Source: Chlorella sorokiniana
Lineage: Eukaryota; Chlorophyta; Trebouxiophyceae; Chlorellales; Chlorellaceae
Length of the DNA: 64,000 nucleotides
Assembly (NCBI GenBank): GCA_025917655.1
Contig: CP084613.1
Location: forward strand, 2,730,001 to 2,794,000
Direction: 5' to 3'
In this document: piece after piece, positions 32,079 through 43,718 of the stretch
Position numbering within the stretch: position 1 is the first letter of the stretch
Layout of the letters: every line of letters begins with the position of its first letter
The notes under the pieces: generated by a model
The model's database searches: none
Told to the model about the DNA's origin: nothing
The model's input: only the letters and a program-made list of their open reading frames with translations
Program-made: the position numbers and the translations under genes

Positions 32079-32413
32079 CCACTGCGACCAATCTCTTTGC
32101 GACTGTCCGTGATCTGGGTAGCGACCTTGCTTCTTGTATTGCCAATGCTGTGTTCCCTGTATGCCCTGCAACCTCCCCCTGGGCTTGCACCGTTGCTCGT
32201 GACACCATCGCTGCTGCTGGATCCTTGCAATCACCTGGCAAGCACAGATGCACGACCGGGGCAGGGCCTGCAGTTTTGGCAGCTTACACGCATGTGGACA
32301 GCATATTACAACAAAGTGCCATGGAGTGTAACAGAGAGGCGAGCTGTTGCAGAGGTTTGAAGGAAATTTTCTGTCTCAAGCGGGGCGACGAGCCCCCGCA
32401 AACCGCTAGCCGC
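32079..32413. other. Convergent intergenic region with interleaved poly(A) signals
   Basis: Plus-strand TGTAA at 32327-32331 serves P4H copy 2. Minus-strand TGTAA at 32306-32310 and 32284-32288 serve PsaG. The signals interleave, so the two messages would overlap by some tens of bases. There is no gene in between. Confidence 0.5.
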
Positions 32414-33522
32414 TCAGAAGGGGACGACCTTGGCGTTCAGGCTGGAGGTGGCCAGCAGGTAGAAGGCGGCCGCATGGCCCAGAGCGCCCCAAGCCATCAC
32501 ATCCACAATGGTGAAGCCTGCAAGGCGGGGGCAACCAGGGAGTGAAGCGGAGGGCACAATCTGTTGGGGCCCACAGCGACCACGGCAGGTTCTGCCCACT
32601 CCCGCAACATTTCTTGCAAAACATGCGGCAACGTCTTCAATCCCAGACCGCATGCACACCTGCAGGGTCGTTGGTACGCAGCACAAAGGAGGCCTCCTCA
32701 GCGCGGGCATCGCCGGCCTCGAAGTGGGTCTTGCCGTCCTGCTTGGGCAGGCCAGCCTTGGCCAGGGAGGCACGGTGGAAGGGCAGGAACACAAAGCGAC
32801 CCAGGGCCAGGGCGGCCACGGTGGATCCTACACACACGCATGGGGGAGGGATCGTTGATTGGCGACTGCAAAGCTGCAAGCTGCCAACGCGCAGACGGAG
32901 GATGAAGGATGCGCCGTACAACCGCAGCAGTGGGCTGTGAGCTGCTGCTCCTGTCCCACCAGCGCCATAAATTCTGATCATGGCGCCTGTTCTCGTGAGT
33001 TGGTGCTGCTGCGTCAGCTAAGCAGTGCAACTGAAATGGGTGATCACGTTGCTGTGCCACCTGGCTGCGCAGGCCACCGCCCTTGCCGCCCAAACAGTAA
33101 CTGCCCACAGACTGGCTGCTGGTCAGGATCAAATGCTGGATGATGCTCTGATGATCGAGAATGCAGATTGCAACGTTGAAGGCCGCCTGCCGCCTGTGCA
33201 ACCACTCACCGCCAACGACCAGGTTCACGTCAGAAATAGCCTTGGTCTGGACGCGAGCGCGGCCCGCGGGGGCCACAGCCTGCTGCCGCTGCACCTGCAG
33301 TTTGCAAGCGGCCGACGGAAGCGGCAAATTAGCCTGGCGCAGGCAAGCCAGCCGTAGCACCCCGGCACCTTCACCCGGCTCTCTCGGGCTGGGGGTGCGC
33401 TAAAAGGCCTTTGGACGCTGTCTGATCACAGATCACGACAATCTGTAGCCTCTGTTGCTCCCCGCGCTTGCCTTGGCGGTGAAGCTCTGCTGCGCAAGAG
33501 CGGCACGCATAGTGCAAGCCAT
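32414..33522 (-). CDS. PSAG: Photosystem I reaction centre subunit V (PsaG), chloroplast precursor
   Basis: Nuclear gene for a two-TM peripheral PSI subunit that holds the LHCI belt. Four exons, 33472-33522, 33210-33294, 32660-32827 and 32414-32517, read cleanly to 135 residues. The N-terminus [17 protein letters not shown] plus [16 protein letters not shown] is a chloroplast transit peptide. The mature part reads [60 protein letters not shown] and [20 protein letters not shown], closely following plant and algal PsaG. Intron 1 must use a GC donor (AAG|GCAAGC) to stay in frame. Two minus-strand TGTAA signals lie about 104 and 126 bases past the stop. Confidence 0.95.
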
Positions 33523-33694
33523 GGCTGCGTTTCCAACTAGTTGAGTCGGCGAAGATCGAGTTTCGGAAACTAAAGGACGCCGCAGGGCAGCAGATGTCTT
33601 CTGCCATCCCTTACCTGGCAGGATTCTACTGACCCGGGGCAGGAGGGCCAGTCTTTGAATGCAGAACAGAGCTCGTTAACGCAGTTCCGGTATT

Positions 33695-33699
33695 TTACA
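33695..33699 (-). terminator. TGTAA polyadenylation signal of the FUSC-type gene
   Basis: TTACA on the plus strand, 28 bases after the stop of the long transporter gene at 33727. It places the transcript end upstream of the PsaG start codon (33522), so the two minus-strand genes are separate and in tandem. Confidence 0.5.
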
Positions 33700-33726
33700 A
33701 CCTCGCATCAGCAATCGCTGCGTGCA

Positions 33727-36700
33727 TCACTGCCTCTCCCACAGGGTGCCCCACACCGCCCGCTCCGTCGCCGTTGGCTGCTGCTGTTGCTCTGCTGCCT
33801 CACATGGTGCTTGCTGCTGCTGCTGTATGGAGGCTGCTAGACTCGATCTGTCGCTGCCTGCCCTCTGTGTCTCCCAGCTACGGTGAAGCCGCGGCGTGGC
33901 GGCATGGGGCGTGATGGGCCCGCCGCTGCCCATCGCACTGCTGCCGATGGCCACCCCCAGTATGCCGGTGAAGAGCTGCATCATGCGATCGTCAACAGAC
34001 CAGCGATTCGGGCGATCCAGCAGCGCTGCCTCGCTGTCATTGGCCGCGCCGGGCGGGCAGATGGCACGTATCAGCGCAATCGCCAGCAGCCGGGTGACTG
34101 GAAGGGGGTGTTGGATGGACGAGGTTGGGGCAGGTGGGCGGGCGGAGGGGAAAGGGGTGGAGGAAGACAGCGAAGCAGTCCAGGCGGCCTGCGGTAAGGC
34201 AGTCGGCTTCGGCGGGGCGCAGCTCACCATACGCGGCATTCACCACCACGGACACAAAGGCCAGCAAAGTGATGACGTCGCTCTCGCTGGGGCGGTCGGC
34301 GCTGCCGCAGGCGGATCCCAGGTCGGTGAGCACGGCGAGGAAGAGGCGGCGCACGTGCTCCTCCAGCGACAGCACCAGACTCACCACGCTGCAGAGGGGG
34401 CGGTCAGCAGGCGGTTGCCACGCGTCGGGGACGCACGCCCGCCAGCTGCCGCCCCTCACCGCTGGCCACGGCCTGCACTTGCCTGCTGGGCGGCTGCTGC
34501 CGCTCCACCACCAGCGCCAGGCCCTCCAGGCATGCCGCCAGCTGCTCCACGGCGGGGTGCAGGCGCGGGGCGTAGGGGGCCAGCAGCGGCAGCGCCGCCA
34601 CCTGCAACGCGGGGCGGCAAACGCGTGGGGGCAAAGGGTGCGGTAGGCGTGCTGCAGGCCGGGGAACGCGCCAGCTGGCTTGACTGCACGGATGCCCACC
34701 CACCCAGCCCCTGCTGGGCCCTGCCGCACCTCGTGCGAGTCCAGCAGGATGGGCACAGAAGTCACCACGTTGAGCAGATGGCGGCACAGCCGCTGTGCCC
34801 TGCGGGCCGCTCAGCGAGTGTGCGCATGCGTGTGTGTGCTGGGGTGGCACGCATGCTCCTAGGTGCCGGCTCACTGCTGGCTAGGTGCTGGCACAATACT
34901 CACTCTGCAGGCAGGAAGGTGCTGCCTGGGGCAGCTGTCAGGATCCCCCTTCCTCGATCTTGCCTGAAGCCTGCGTCAAATGGGAAGCGGCGGGTGGCGG
35001 AGAAGGGGTACCACTCGTACGCCAGCGGCGTGCGCAGCTGCACCAGCGCCACAATCTGGTCAGCGATGGACATGAGGCCGGGAAGCTGCTGCGCGTAGCT
35101 GGTGGAGATGACCTGATTGGGGGGGGGGGGGCACATGCGACAGCTTCAGCCACCCAGACTGCAGCTCAGCCGGCGATTGCAGTGCCCCCAAAATGCCCGG
35201 CCCAACACCACAACGCCCCCGGCCGCACCTTGAGCTGCCCGTGGCTCACGTACACGCTGAGGTGTGCGCTGACGTCGGAGGACAGGCTGCCCCCGCGCTC
35301 CAGCCCCGCATGCCGCGACCCCGGCGACCGAGGCGTGCCTGCCGCGCCTGCCGAGCGGCGGGCACCGCGACGGCGGAAGCTGCCGCCAGCGGCAGAGCCT
35401 GCCTGGCTCATCGGCGAGCTGGGCAGCTGCGCCAGCTCGGGGCTGCGTGAACAGTGGGGCGATGCGGCCACCAACCCGGGCTCTGCATCCAGCGGCTGCC
35501 TCTCCGACACCCTCACAAGCACTGGCCGCAGGGTGGGCCGTGCGCCGTCCTGCCCGCCCTTGCCAGCCACCTCCACTGCAGCGTGCGGCCCATGGCTGCT
35601 GCCGCCTGGGGACCGCCCGCTGAGTTGCACCTGCACCTCAGCCGGCAGCAGCTGCTCATCTTGGTGCTGCCGCAGCTTCCGCCAGGGGTGGAGCAGTTTG
35701 GTGCCGAGGCCTGCTGCTCCACTCTCCTCCTCCTCCGCCCCTGACTGCAGCGACAGTGCAGACGGGGGCGCCAGAGGCCCCCACCGCTGCCACCACCAGC
35801 TCTGCTGCTGCTCTGCCGGCTGCAGCGAGGAGCGAGCGAGGGAGGGCTTACGCAGCGGGCGGGGCAGCGCGCCCTCGAACGCTGTGCACGACACGGCTGC
35901 CAGCTGGCGCAGAGTGGCGGCCATTAGGTTGCGGAAGGCCCGCCTGCATGAGGGGCATGCAGCACTTGTTGCGGGGGGGCCGCGGGGGGGCGCGGGTGCT
36001 GGTACAATGGCACGATGCTGGGATGCAGCAGGCAGGACTTCCGCTGAGCCTCCTGCAGGCCCCCATGGACGCCTAACCTTGCTGTGACGGGCAGGATGAG
36101 GGAGACCGCCGCCACCTCCAGCGCCACCCCCAGCACCGTGTTGACCGCACGCCACAGCGCCACCTGCGGCTGCGGCTGGTCGCCGTCAAAGCCGGGCAGC
36201 GCGGTGAGGCCCATGGTTACCGCGCCAATAGTGAATGCATCTGTGTGTGTGGGGGAGACGCAACAGCTGGGGTGGCAGCACGGCATGCGCAGCGTGGCAT
36301 GCCCAGCTGGAAGTGCAGCATTCCACATGAACTCGGCCTGGGTCGGCCCCCACGGGGCAGACACACAGCCGCGGCCCCCGGCCTCACAGCTGTAGCGCGG
36401 GAAGCGCACACCGCCCGCCGCTGCGCCGCCAGCCAGCACCGCCAGGCTGGCCGCCATGGCCGCCGTCTTGCCCGCCCCCTCCGCGTACGACAGACCATTG
36501 AGCAGGTACACCTGCTGTGTGGTGCGTGCAGAGCAAGCTGAGGTGATACGGTTGAGGGAGGAGGGCGATGGTGGAGGGGCGAACCCCCAAAATCTCCAGC
36601 CCCTGCACCCCCCGCCCTCCTCCCACACCCGGCAATGCAGCGCGGTAGGAGCAGCGTGAGAAGCACGGTGCCCAGCAGCCACAACGAAGCGAGCGCGCAC

Positions 36701-39700
36701 CCAGTACTGCACCGCCACGCCCAGGCACCCCGCCGCCACGGCGCCCACCAGGCGCTGCAGGCCCTTGAAGATTGCGCCGCCTGCAGCAATGGTTTCATTT
36801 TGAAAAGGGGGAGGGGGCCGGGGGCTGGCTGAGGCGGCGGCTCCCCACGCCCTCGCAGCTCCTCTGCCTCCGCCCCTGCAACCGCGCGCGCCTGCGCGTC
36901 TCCGCACCCGCCATCGGCCACTGCGGCCCCCTTGTCTGCTGCACTGCCTGCCCAGCTGGCTCACCCGTGGAGGGCTCCATCACAGACACCAGCACAAACA
37001 GAGTCCAGGTCAGGCTCTCTTGAAACGCAGCGTTCACATCAGGGATGGTCACCAAGATCAGCACTGCGGCGGGGACAGGGGGAAGATGGACGCGCACAGC
37101 CCAGGCGGCACAGCCAGGTGCGGGGGATGATCTGCCAGCACCCCCACATGCGACCCCCATGCTCGCCTCTCCCTCCCACCCACCCAGGGTGTAGGCCACC
37201 ACAAGCTGCACCGCCAGAGAGAAGCACTGCGGCTTTACGCCCAGCACCCCCGGCAGCCAGAGCAGCGCGCGGCGCCAGGCTGGCAGCGCGGCCCCGCCCG
37301 CTGCAGGGCCAGCACCCCGGCGGCTCCAGCAAAGCCAAGGCCTGGCCGCTGGGGCTGCGCCGCGGCTGCGCCGCCACCAGCGAGGCACGCAGCATCTCAA
37401 GCGGGTCCCCCGCCGCCCGCCTGCTGCGGCACCTGCGACGAACGAGGCGAGGAAGCAGCCAGCACCCGGGGTCCAGGGTTGAGGCACGGGCCATCACGCC
37501 CCCTGCCTCTCGTGCAGCCTGCCTCAGCGGCCTCTGCAGTGCTGCCAGCCCCCCGCACGGCCCCCCCAAAAAAAAAAAACCTTTGCCCATGATTCCCACC
37601 TCCCACCTGCGTCAGGCTGGCAAAGTTCCAGTCCCCCGCCCCGCCCTCGCCCGCCTGCTCCGCTTCGAAATGAGCCAGCACCGGGGCAGAAGCAAAGGGC
37701 TGGTCCGCGCCCAGCGCCTCTGGCAGCAGCATCACCATGCGCCGCAGCTGGTGTTGGGGTGGCGGGGTGGGTTGGAGCAAGGAGGGCAAGGGTTGGGGCA
37801 GGCGCGCAGTCTGTGACCAGCTGCCTCGCGCGGCCAGCGCGTCTCCCTCCCCCACACCAGCTCACCCGCGTCACCGCTGTGAACAGCAGAGACAGCACAA
37901 GGTTGAGGGCGACGGCATCCTGGTTCAGCGCGCCGCCCTTTGAGCGTGCAGCTGCGGCCAGCGCCGCGTACCTCGCCTCCAGCACCCGCAGCTTGTCCAG
38001 CACGAGGCTGTTTGTTTTTTGGGTTTTTTGGGGATGGGGGCGGTTAGCTGGGGTTCCGGGCCTAGGAAGGTTGGTGGGCATCAATGACCAGCCCACCCCG
38101 CCCCACCGCTTGCGCCCCGAACGTGCGCTGCGCGGCCGGACGTGGCCCCCTCCCAGTTCCCTCCCTCGCACCTGGCCGGCGCGTTCTGCACCAGCACATC
38201 CCCCATCGCGGTGCACGCCTCGTCGAGCGCCGCAGCCAGGTCCAGCAGCTGGGGGCGCCGCCGAGCCAGCAGCACGACGTGCAGCGTGCCGGTTTGCAGC
38301 GGGTAGACGCACATCATGACCGAGTTGAGCATGGAGCGCGCCAGCACGGTCATGAGCCAGAAGGAGCGGCGGGGGAAGGCGCGCTGACGCCGGTACCAGT
38401 CCACCCAGTGGGGGTGAAGGGCAGGTGGGTGAAGGCCTCCTGGGGATGGGGAGGAGGGGGCGACGGGGGCACGTGGCGGAGCCAGGGACCAGCGAGCTTT
38501 TAGCCGCGGCGACAGCACCGCCGCCCAGCCAAGCCCGGCTGCCGTGCAGGCCCTGCCGCCCAGCTCACCCCGCATGCCAGGCTGGCCGCCATGACGGCGT
38601 CGTACAGCGGCTGCAGCGCCGGGTACAGCCCCGCGTCCAGGCCGATGCGCTCAGACGTCTCGCCTGTGGCCGCCGCCAGCAGCCCAGTGCCTGGGTCCAC
38701 CTCCCCGGAGGCCAGGTCCAGCGTGCGACGGGCCACCTCGGAGGTGTGGTGCAGCGCCGCAGCCAGGCGACGACGCACGATGGTGCCTGTTGCAGGGGGC
38801 AGCACACGCCCAGCGCTCTCGAGTGCTGGGCAGCACGCCTGGAGAGGGCCGAGAGCAGCGAGGCCAGGCGTCGCAGCGTCTGCCCACACCCGCGTGTGCA
38901 CACCTGCCGAGATGGGCAGGATGAAGGTGGCGCAGACGTAGGCGACCGCTCCGCCGATTGCGGAGTAGGCCCACCAGTAGAAGGTGAAGTGGAAGAAGGT
39001 GGTGCGCACGTGGTAGGTGGTGGCGGTGGAGATGGCGTAGGTGAGGGTGGCAAACATCCACAGCAGGGTGTAGCGGCGCCAGTGGAAGCGCGCCACGGTG
39101 AGGCAGAAGACAACCAGGGCTGCGGCAGTGCGTTGTTGGGGTCGAGGGTTGGGAGGGGGAGGCGGAGGGGGCGGGTGGGCGCTGTGAGTGTGAGGCGGGG
39201 ACGGCGGGCATCGCGCGGCGGCAGCTGCCCAGCGCCATGTGACGCAGCGCCCACCAGAGGCGACCACCATGGCGGCGGCCTTGCCCAGGGTGTCGTCGTA
39301 GGAGGCGCCGTTGAGGCCGTAGACAGCAAACTGGGCTGCGGCGGCGCATGGGGGCAGGGAGGCGAGGTGGAGAGCTCGGGAAGGGGCTCCGAGCGCCGTG
39401 GGCGTGGTCATCTGGGTGGGCCACGCTGGGCCCAGGCAGCAGCCACCCCGGCCCTGCCCCCAGCCGCTCACCGCCCAGGGACAGCACGCCGCCAGCCAGG
39501 GCGCCCAGGATCTGTCGGGCGCCCACCTGCAGGGGGCTCATGCCCGAAGCGCTGCTGACAAGCAGGAGCAGGTAGAAATTGACCAGGACAAAGGCGGAGG
39601 GCACCGCGGAGGCGGCAGGCGCGCTGTCCAGGGCCAGCGCGTCGTTCACAGCAGGCACGGCGCACACCCCCACTATCAGGGCGGTGCCAAGCCCACACTG

Positions 39701-40009
39701 CATGCCGCGGCGGAAGTAGCGGCTGCGCCGCAGCCATCCCAATCGGCTGGCCCAGTTGCGGCCGCCGCTTGCAGGGCGCTCCGTGAATGGCGCGTGTGTT
39801 GGTGGCGTCGCAACAGCCGCCATGTCGGCCCCAGGCAGGTCGCCAGGTTCACATGCCGCGGAGCCGAGCGGCAGCTGACCCTCAAGATCTACATCGCTGG
39901 ATATTAGCCGGGTTTCGCCAGGAGAGCTGCCACTGCAAGGCAGCTCGAAGGAAGGCCTCGCGCCTGGCGCAGGTTCCCGCACGCCGTCGTCACTTCCGAC
40001 GACCGCCAT
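33727..40009 (-). CDS. FUSC-family (ALMT/YccS-like) transporter with two membrane bundles
   Basis: Large predicted anion or aromatic-acid exporter. Starts MAVVGSDDGVREPAPG at 40009; about fourteen exons; stop at 33727. First bundle (about 38930-39750): MQCGLGTALIVGVCAVPAVN, VLVNFYLLLLVSSASG, YGLNGASYDDTLGKAAAMVV, RRYTLLWMFATLTYAISTAT, FYWWAYSAIGGAVAYVCATF. A cytosolic helical part follows (RRRLAAALHHTSEVARRTLD, RPQLLDLAAALDEACTAMGD). Second bundle (about 36150-37300): RRALLWLPGVLGVKPQCFSL, LTWTLFVLVSVMEPSTG, LLNGLSYAEGAGKTAAMAAS, VNTVLGVALEVAAVSLILPV, then a second cytosolic part with a Ser/Pro-rich low-complexity stretch. The LNGxSYxxxxGKxAAM signature occurs in both halves, so the bundles arose by duplication. 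The bacterial YccS/AaeB proteins have the same two-bundle plan. Substrate unknown. Confidence 0.75.
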
Positions 40010-41203
40010 GGCACTTCATGTGGCGCCGCGGCCTTTGTCTTCATGGCATGTCTAGTGCGTGCATCTCTTGCCCGATGAGATCGCAAGGAGGCGCTGGATT
40101 GGCGCAAAGCAACAATGCTTACGGCATTGCGACGACAAACACACAGGAGCAACAAGGTCTGGGGTTTGCACAGGATCAGATTTGATCGTCTACACGAAAG
40201 ATCGGCGCCAAACAAAACGTACCAGTTAATGGTGGCGGCACACCTGGGGGCGGCGCCGAGGGCTGCCCCCCGATGGAGTTTTCATGATCCCTTAACATTG
40301 ATTGGAGCCGTGCTTATATGCCTAAAACTGCAGGTATTGCACACTACTGCGAGGGCATATGCATGCGAACATGAGCTGGTTCTTGGCAACGCCTCAGCAG
40401 GAAATCGAAAGTAAGCAACCGCAGGGCCCCGTGGTGGCGGTGTACCCAAGCGTCGAGAACACTTCCGCCACATTCTTGTCGCCTGGGTAGCGCAGCACGC
40501 GTACAAGTGCCCCCGTGTACACGCGTCCATCACACAATACAAGAACCGCGCATCACGGTTCAAAGAGCCTGTCACGTCGGCTGTTGGTCGGCCTGTGCAC
40601 ATAATCTGCAGTGCATTTTGACTGCAAAGGCTTCAATTCCACTCAAACTCCCTTCAGTTCTGCTCTGTAGCTTTGGTTCCTGCCCTGCACCAGTTCTCCC
40701 GCCGCCACCGCTCCAAAATCAGGTCTGTCTGAAGCAACGAAACGAGTCTCACTGCTCCATCGCGTTGTAATTGCGTATGTCGTGGCCCCCGTCATGGCCA
40801 TGCATGGGCGCGCCCACGTTGTCGCAACCGGGAGTCTCAGGTAGTGGTGAACCCTGGTGGGCTGCTTGGACGCGTGTTGCTGTGTTCCGCGCCTTTAAAA
40901 CGCGACACGACACTTTTGACGGAACGCAGGGGCAATCGTGGGCCCCTGAACGGCCACTGTCCTGCCACCCTCCCGCTGGTGGACAGCACTGCTGTGCCCA
41001 AACCCACACGGAGCAGCGCTCCCTCTCGTTTGTAAATTCACTTCGGCTGCTTTCATGCGATTTGCCGACATCAGGGTTTGCGCAAGCACCGATTTCGGAG
41101 GGTCTTCCGCGAATGCCGCAATAGCGTCCTATCCCTAGCGGACTGCCTTGCAAGCGTCGGTGCAGTGTGCTGGACTGGCACGGAACTCATTGCTAGCAAG
41201 CCC
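40010..41203. other. Divergent 5' region between the FUSC-type gene and the CCCH gene
   Basis: 1.2 kb with no supportable exon. The composition is less GC-rich than the genes on either side, which fits promoter DNA. Short open frames here change phase constantly and match nothing. Confidence 0.45.
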
Positions 41204-42788
41204 ATGCAGCCTACCGCTTATATGGCGATGCCGGCGATGCCGGCAGCCGAATTTGGAGCTATGCAGCCGGGAATGCACGCCGAGATGATGCAGGTGTGTT
41301 ACGGAAGGGCGCCAAGCCCTGGGCGTCGCCTGCACGTGAGGCTGGGCCGTCGGCTATCCTTCCCGCCCGCACAGCCATCTCCCCCACGCGGCTTGCTGGT
41401 AGGACCGCTGCCGCTGTTCGTCACTTACGCCCAGCCCCTGTTGTGTGACATGCAGGGGATGCCCATGCAGATAGTAATGGGGCCCATGGGCCCCATGATG
41501 GCGGGTCCCATGCCGCATGGACTGATGCCCACCGGACCGATGGCCGCACCCCAGCTCACCCAGATGCTGGTTGACGCCGCTCGGGCGGCCGCTCCTCCAA
41601 CGTCTTCTTCAAAACGCGCATCTGCAACAAGTGAGGTGGCGGTGGGCGGGCGAAAGCAGGCGTCGGGCACTGGCGCAGCATCTGAGTGCATCATCGCCGC
41701 CTGCCGCGCCTCTGCTCCTGCTGATGCGCCAGCCGCTGCGCCTTCACGCTGCAGGTGGCGTGCCGGGTCGTGCCCCTACGGCGACAAGTGCACCTATGCA
41801 CACGGTGAGCACGAGCTGCGGTACGTGCCGCCTGAGATTGTGGCGCAGCTGGAGGCCCAGCAGAAGCTGCAAGACTCGGCGCAGCAGCGGGTAAATGCCG
41901 GGGGAGGCCCACCCCGCGGCGAGGAGGCGGGCGGCGGCGGCCCTGTCGCATTCACCAGCGGCAGCCCCGGCGGCGGCCACCAGTCCTTCTACAAGACGCG
42001 GTTGTGCATCAAGTACATGCAAACGGGGTACTGCCACAAGGCTGCCGGCTGCACCTTTGCGCATGGATACGAAGACCTCCGCCAGCCGGGCGCCCGCTGT
42101 CGCCTGGTCGCGTGCAGGTGTGCCTGCGCGCTTGGTTTCGAAATGTTTCGGTGGCGCTTGCTCCGCTTGGTCGCCTGTCCTGCTCGGTTGCCCATGCTGC
42201 TGGGCCTGCAGGCAAGGCTCCCACTCCCAGCGCCGCTCCCCGCTGCCAACCCATCTCCGCAGGACCCCACGTCGCCCACCCACATGGGCGTGGCCATGAT
42301 GGCCCCGGCATGGCCATGGTGGGGCCGGGTGGCATGGTGATGCCCATGCAGTTGCCGCCGGGGCCATGGCCGCTGGCGGGCGAGGCATGGCGGCACCCGT
42401 GCCCCTGCCGGGCCACTACCCAGGGGGCCAGCAGCAGCACATGGCGCGTTCGCCGCGCGGCGCCAGCCATGGCGGCAGCCGCGACGGTGAGCCTGCGTGC
42501 TGCTGCCAGCATTGTTCCAGGCTGCCCGCCCATTTGTGCACTGTGGCCCTCTGGGCGCCTCTGCCTCACCCCAACCGTCCCCACTGCAGACCCCCCGCCG
42601 CCGCGCGCCGCGCATCCGCCATGTGCCAGATCGCGGGTGTGGGCGAGGTGGCGCAGCAGGAACCCCACCCGGGCGCCATGCAGGCAGCCATGGGCGAGGT
42701 GCGCAGCGGCGCCGCCTTCAGGGGCAGCGCATACGCCGACTCGGTGGCAGACTACGTGCAGGGAGGCGCCGCCGCCGCTGCCAATTGA
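41204..42788 (+). CDS. Tandem CCCH zinc-finger RNA-binding protein
   Basis: Predicted mRNA-binding protein. Starts MQPTAYMAMPAMPAAEFGAM at 41204 and has a Met/Pro/Gly-rich N-terminus (GPMGPMMAGPMPHGLMPTGP). Finger 1 reads FKTRICNKWRAGSCPYGDKC then TYAH, with spacing CX7CX5CX3H, split by an intron after ICNK. Finger 2 reads YKTRLCIKYMQTGYCHKAAG then CTFAH, spacing CX8CX5CX3H, with the (F/Y)KTR(I/L)C lead of the TIS11 class before each. A Gly/Gln-rich tail (LPGHYPGGQQQHMARSPRGA) and a last exon EVAQQEPHPGAMQAAMGEVR then SAYADSVADYVQGG end the protein; TGA at 42786-42788. A frame slip lies just before finger 1 near 41600. Target RNAs are unknown. Confidence 0.85.
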
Positions 42789-43718
42789 TTCCTGCGGCGC
42801 CATCGTGGCATTATCCAGGAGCTGTATGGCAGCTTTTGCCGGCCATGCCGGCAGCGCATGCCTGCGGCTGAGCTTCAAGAGTGGCAGACCAACCATGGTC
42901 AGTGCGCTGGGGCCCTCGCATGCTGCACCCGTTTTCCCACCAACCTGGAACCAACTCTGGTCCCCCACATTTTGTACCATCTGCAGCCGTGCTGTATTTC
43001 CCCGTCCCTCCGTTGTGCCTGGCCTCTCGCCACACGTAGGTCCCCAGCTCCCTTTGTCCACTCTCTGACCCCCCCGACACTCTATGCCCCAATCAAGACG
43101 CCACCCGCCACGATCGCCCATGATACAAAGAAACCGGCTTTGGCTGCTGCAGCGCCAAAGACGCTTGGGATGCCTCACGCGGCGGTCCGTTTTTATTGCA
43201 CCATGCCCAGGACCCCGCTGCACACGCACCCCACCACGCCCCCTCAGAGTCCCCTCCTGCTTGCGCCTGGAGAGCCCCTGGCTCACCTGGCGCCCTCCCA
43301 CCCTCCCCCGCCAACCCAAAGCAGTGTTTGGGGGCGCTTGCCCCTTGCTTGTCCACCCGTTGCGCTGGCTGAGCACTGCCCTCGCCCCAGTTTTTCCGGG
43401 TTGCGGAGCCAGCTGCTCACCCTTCCCCGCCCTGCACCCTACACCGAGAACCTCCATCAGCCCAGCACGACATGGGCGAGCCAGACGCTGCAGCGGCCGC
43501 TGTTTGATGACACCAGGGCCGCAGCTCGCTTCTCGCCTCCCCACCCCACCCTGAGAGCCCATGAGCATCCTTTCCTCCCCAAACCGAACCCTCCTCCTCC
43601 TGCTGCCGCTCTCTTCAACAAATGCTATCCCCCCCTGCTTGCATCTGCATTTGCACCGTGCCTAGGCGACAGGGCCAGGCGTATGTAAGGCTGCACGCCA
43701 CGCAGCAGGCAGGCCGCC
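42789..43718 (+). other. Long 3' flank of the CCCH gene
   Basis: The first plus-strand TGTAA after the CCCH stop is at 43685-43689, about 900 bases away, so this segment is probably a long 3' untranslated region. A 276-codon open frame (42858-43688) runs through it, but its Pro/Leu/His/Thr composition, lack of introns and lack of any motif argue against coding. The minus-strand ZGPAT-like gene begins its stop codon at 43719. Confidence 0.45.

Noticed and set aside
33896-35098. 400-codon plus-strand open frame
   Set aside because: Antisense to the FUSC-type gene, whose membrane segments, splice sites and internal duplication are clear on the minus strand.
34885-36087. Second 400-codon plus-strand open frame
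   Set aside because: Also antisense to the FUSC-type gene, with Ser/Arg/Cys-rich noise composition.
37568-37579. Run of A12 resembling a processed-transcript tail
   Set aside because: It lies inside an intron of the FUSC-type gene. There is no flanking duplication or intronless copy, so no evidence for retroposition.
42009-43568. 519-codon minus-strand open frame
   Set aside because: It overlaps the CCCH gene in antisense and has Gly/Arg/Ala noise composition. The zinc fingers on the plus strand decide the coding strand.
42858-43688. 276-codon plus-strand open frame after the CCCH gene
   Set aside because: Pro/Leu/His/Thr-rich with no motif. The only TGTAA for the CCCH gene lies at its end, so it is better explained as a long 3' untranslated region.
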